Assembly (NCBI GenBank): GCA_004299495.1
Contig: SCPY01000288.1
Span: 1 to 6,898 of the forward strand
Length of the DNA stretch: 6,898 nt
Direction of reading: 5' to 3'
From: a bacterium
GTDB lineage: Bacteria > Omnitrophota > Gorgyraeia > Gygaellales > UBA12090
Shown here: positions 6,232 to 6,898 of the stretch, one piece after another
How the letters are laid out: each line of letters starts with the position of its first letter
Position numbering within the stretch: the stretch's first letter is position 1
Translations under genes and position numbers: made by a program
Notes under the pieces: model-generated
Told to the model about the DNA's origin: nothing
The model's input: the letters and a program-made list of their open reading frames with translations, nothing else
Database searches by the model: none

Positions 6232-6898
6232 GTTTTTTCCGCATCCTCAAATACGCCTCAATGAATTTATCAATCTCGCCGTCCATTATCGCCTGGACGT
6301 TTCCCGTCTCGTATTCGCTGCGGTGGTCCTTGACCATGCTATAGGGATGCATCACATAAGAGCGGATTTGGCTTCCCCACTCAATCTTCTCTTTTTTGGC
6401 GTATTGGCTTTTGAGCTTTTCTTCCTGAGCCTTACGCTCCAGCTCATAAAGGCGCGCCTTTAAAATATTCAAGGCCGTCTGTTTATTCTGATACTGCGAA
6501 CGTTCATTCTGGCATTGCACCACTATCCCCGTAGGCAGATGGGTGATCCTTATGGCGGTATCTAATTTCTGCACGTTCTGTCCCCCGGCCCCGGACGAAC
6601 GATAGGTATCAATCCTCATGTCCTTATCCTCAAGCTTAATCTCAATCTCTTCCTTTACTTCAGGGATTACGTCTACCGAGGCAAAGGAAGTATGCCGGCG
6701 CTTATTCGCGTCAAACGGCGAGATGCGCACCAACCGGTGCACCCCGGATTCTCCCCTTAAATATCCGTAGGCATAAGGCCCTTCCAGAAGCAGGGTTACA
6801 TTTTTTACGCCTGCCTCTTCGCCATCTAATATATCGACGGTTTTCACTTTATAGCCCTTGCCTTCGGCGAAACGGCAATACATCCGCATAAGCATGCT
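6224..6898 (-). CDS. prfB: Peptide chain release factor 2 (RF2), 5' end missing
   Basis: This cytoplasmic factor recognises UGA and UAA stop codons in the ribosomal A site and triggers release of the finished protein. About 224 codons are present. The reading frame is open to the right edge, so roughly the first 140 residues of a usual ~365-residue RF2 are missing. The methionine at 6895 is internal, not the start. Seen in the fragment: the RF2-type anticodon tripeptide SPF (6713-6721) within HRLVRISPFDA, followed by RRHTSFASV, where RF1 would have PAT. The catalytic loop SGAGGQ follows (GGQ at 6578-6586); its glutamine is the usual methylation site of PrmC. Next comes the conserved THLPTGIVVQCQNERSQ. 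The residues after GGQ read NVQKLD, where E. coli RF2 has HVNRTE. The programmed frameshift site found near codon 26 of many prfB genes would lie outside the window. The TAA stop is inside the start of secA (8-base overlap). Confidence 0.96.
   Translation of the reverse strand, partial: SMLMRMYCRFAEGKGYKVKTVDILDGEEAGVKNVTLLLEGPYAYGYLRGESGVHRLVRISPFDANKRRHTSFASVDVIPEVKEEIEIKLEDKDMRIDTYRSSGAGGQNVQKLDTAIRITHLPTGIVVQCQNERSQYQNKQTALNILKARLYELERKAQEEKLKSQYAKKEKIEWGSQIRSYVMHPYSMVKDHRSEYETGNVQAIMDGEIDKFIEAYLRMRKKHA
6244..6250 (-). promoter_or_regulatory. Probable ribosome binding site of secA
   Basis: The minus strand reads TTGAGGA, ending 12 bases before the secA ATG, inside the last codons of prfB. 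The spacing is a little long for a Shine-Dalgarno site. Coupling to prfB translation through the 8-base overlap may therefore contribute to initiation. Confidence 0.45.

Noticed and set aside
5885..6463. A 192-codon open frame on the plus strand across the secA/prfB junction
   Set aside because: It lies antisense to two certain genes, has a low-complexity Ser/Arg/Leu composition and no recognisable motif. It is a shadow of the opposite strand.

Overview
The window is a compact block of five genes, all on the minus strand. In order of transcription (right to left) they are prfB (5' end cut by the window edge), secA, lnt, a MoxR-family AAA+ ATPase gene, and a DUF58 protein gene (3' end cut by the left edge). 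No RNA gene, mobile element, CRISPR array or terminator hairpin was found. Coding is almost continuous: prfB and secA overlap by 8 bases, secA and lnt share an ATGA stop/start, lnt and moxR are 28 bases apart, and moxR and the DUF58 gene are 13 bases apart. This looks like one operon whose promoter lies beyond the right edge.

The genes fall into three groups. prfB encodes peptide chain release factor 2. secA encodes the ATPase motor of the general secretion pathway. lnt encodes apolipoprotein N-acyltransferase, which completes the lipid anchor of lipoproteins exported by Sec, and points to a diderm (outer-membrane) bacterium. The MoxR/DUF58 pair is a widespread envelope-associated module: a chaperone-like AAA+ ATPase with a membrane-anchored partner, often followed by von Willebrand A or transglutaminase-like genes, which would lie off the left edge. 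Gene order and protein style would suit an uncultivated diderm lineage such as Omnitrophota or a PVC relative. That placement is a low-confidence impression and not a sequence-based identification.

The genes themselves are ordinary. The unusual structure is in lnt. It carries a tandem array of four 7-base units immediately after its start codon, and three short GC-rich palindromic segments centred on CCGGC or CCGGGC that are translated in frame in non-conserved stretches. One of them coincides with a stretch about 10 residues longer than in E. coli Lnt. These look like small interspersed repeats tolerated inside a protein-coding gene, comparable in concept to the Rickettsia palindromic elements. 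Secondary observations are a 36-residue charged insertion near the SecA N-terminus, an 8-base poly-G tract in the DUF58 gene, and atypical residues next to the GGQ motif of RF2. I found no convincing new biological system.
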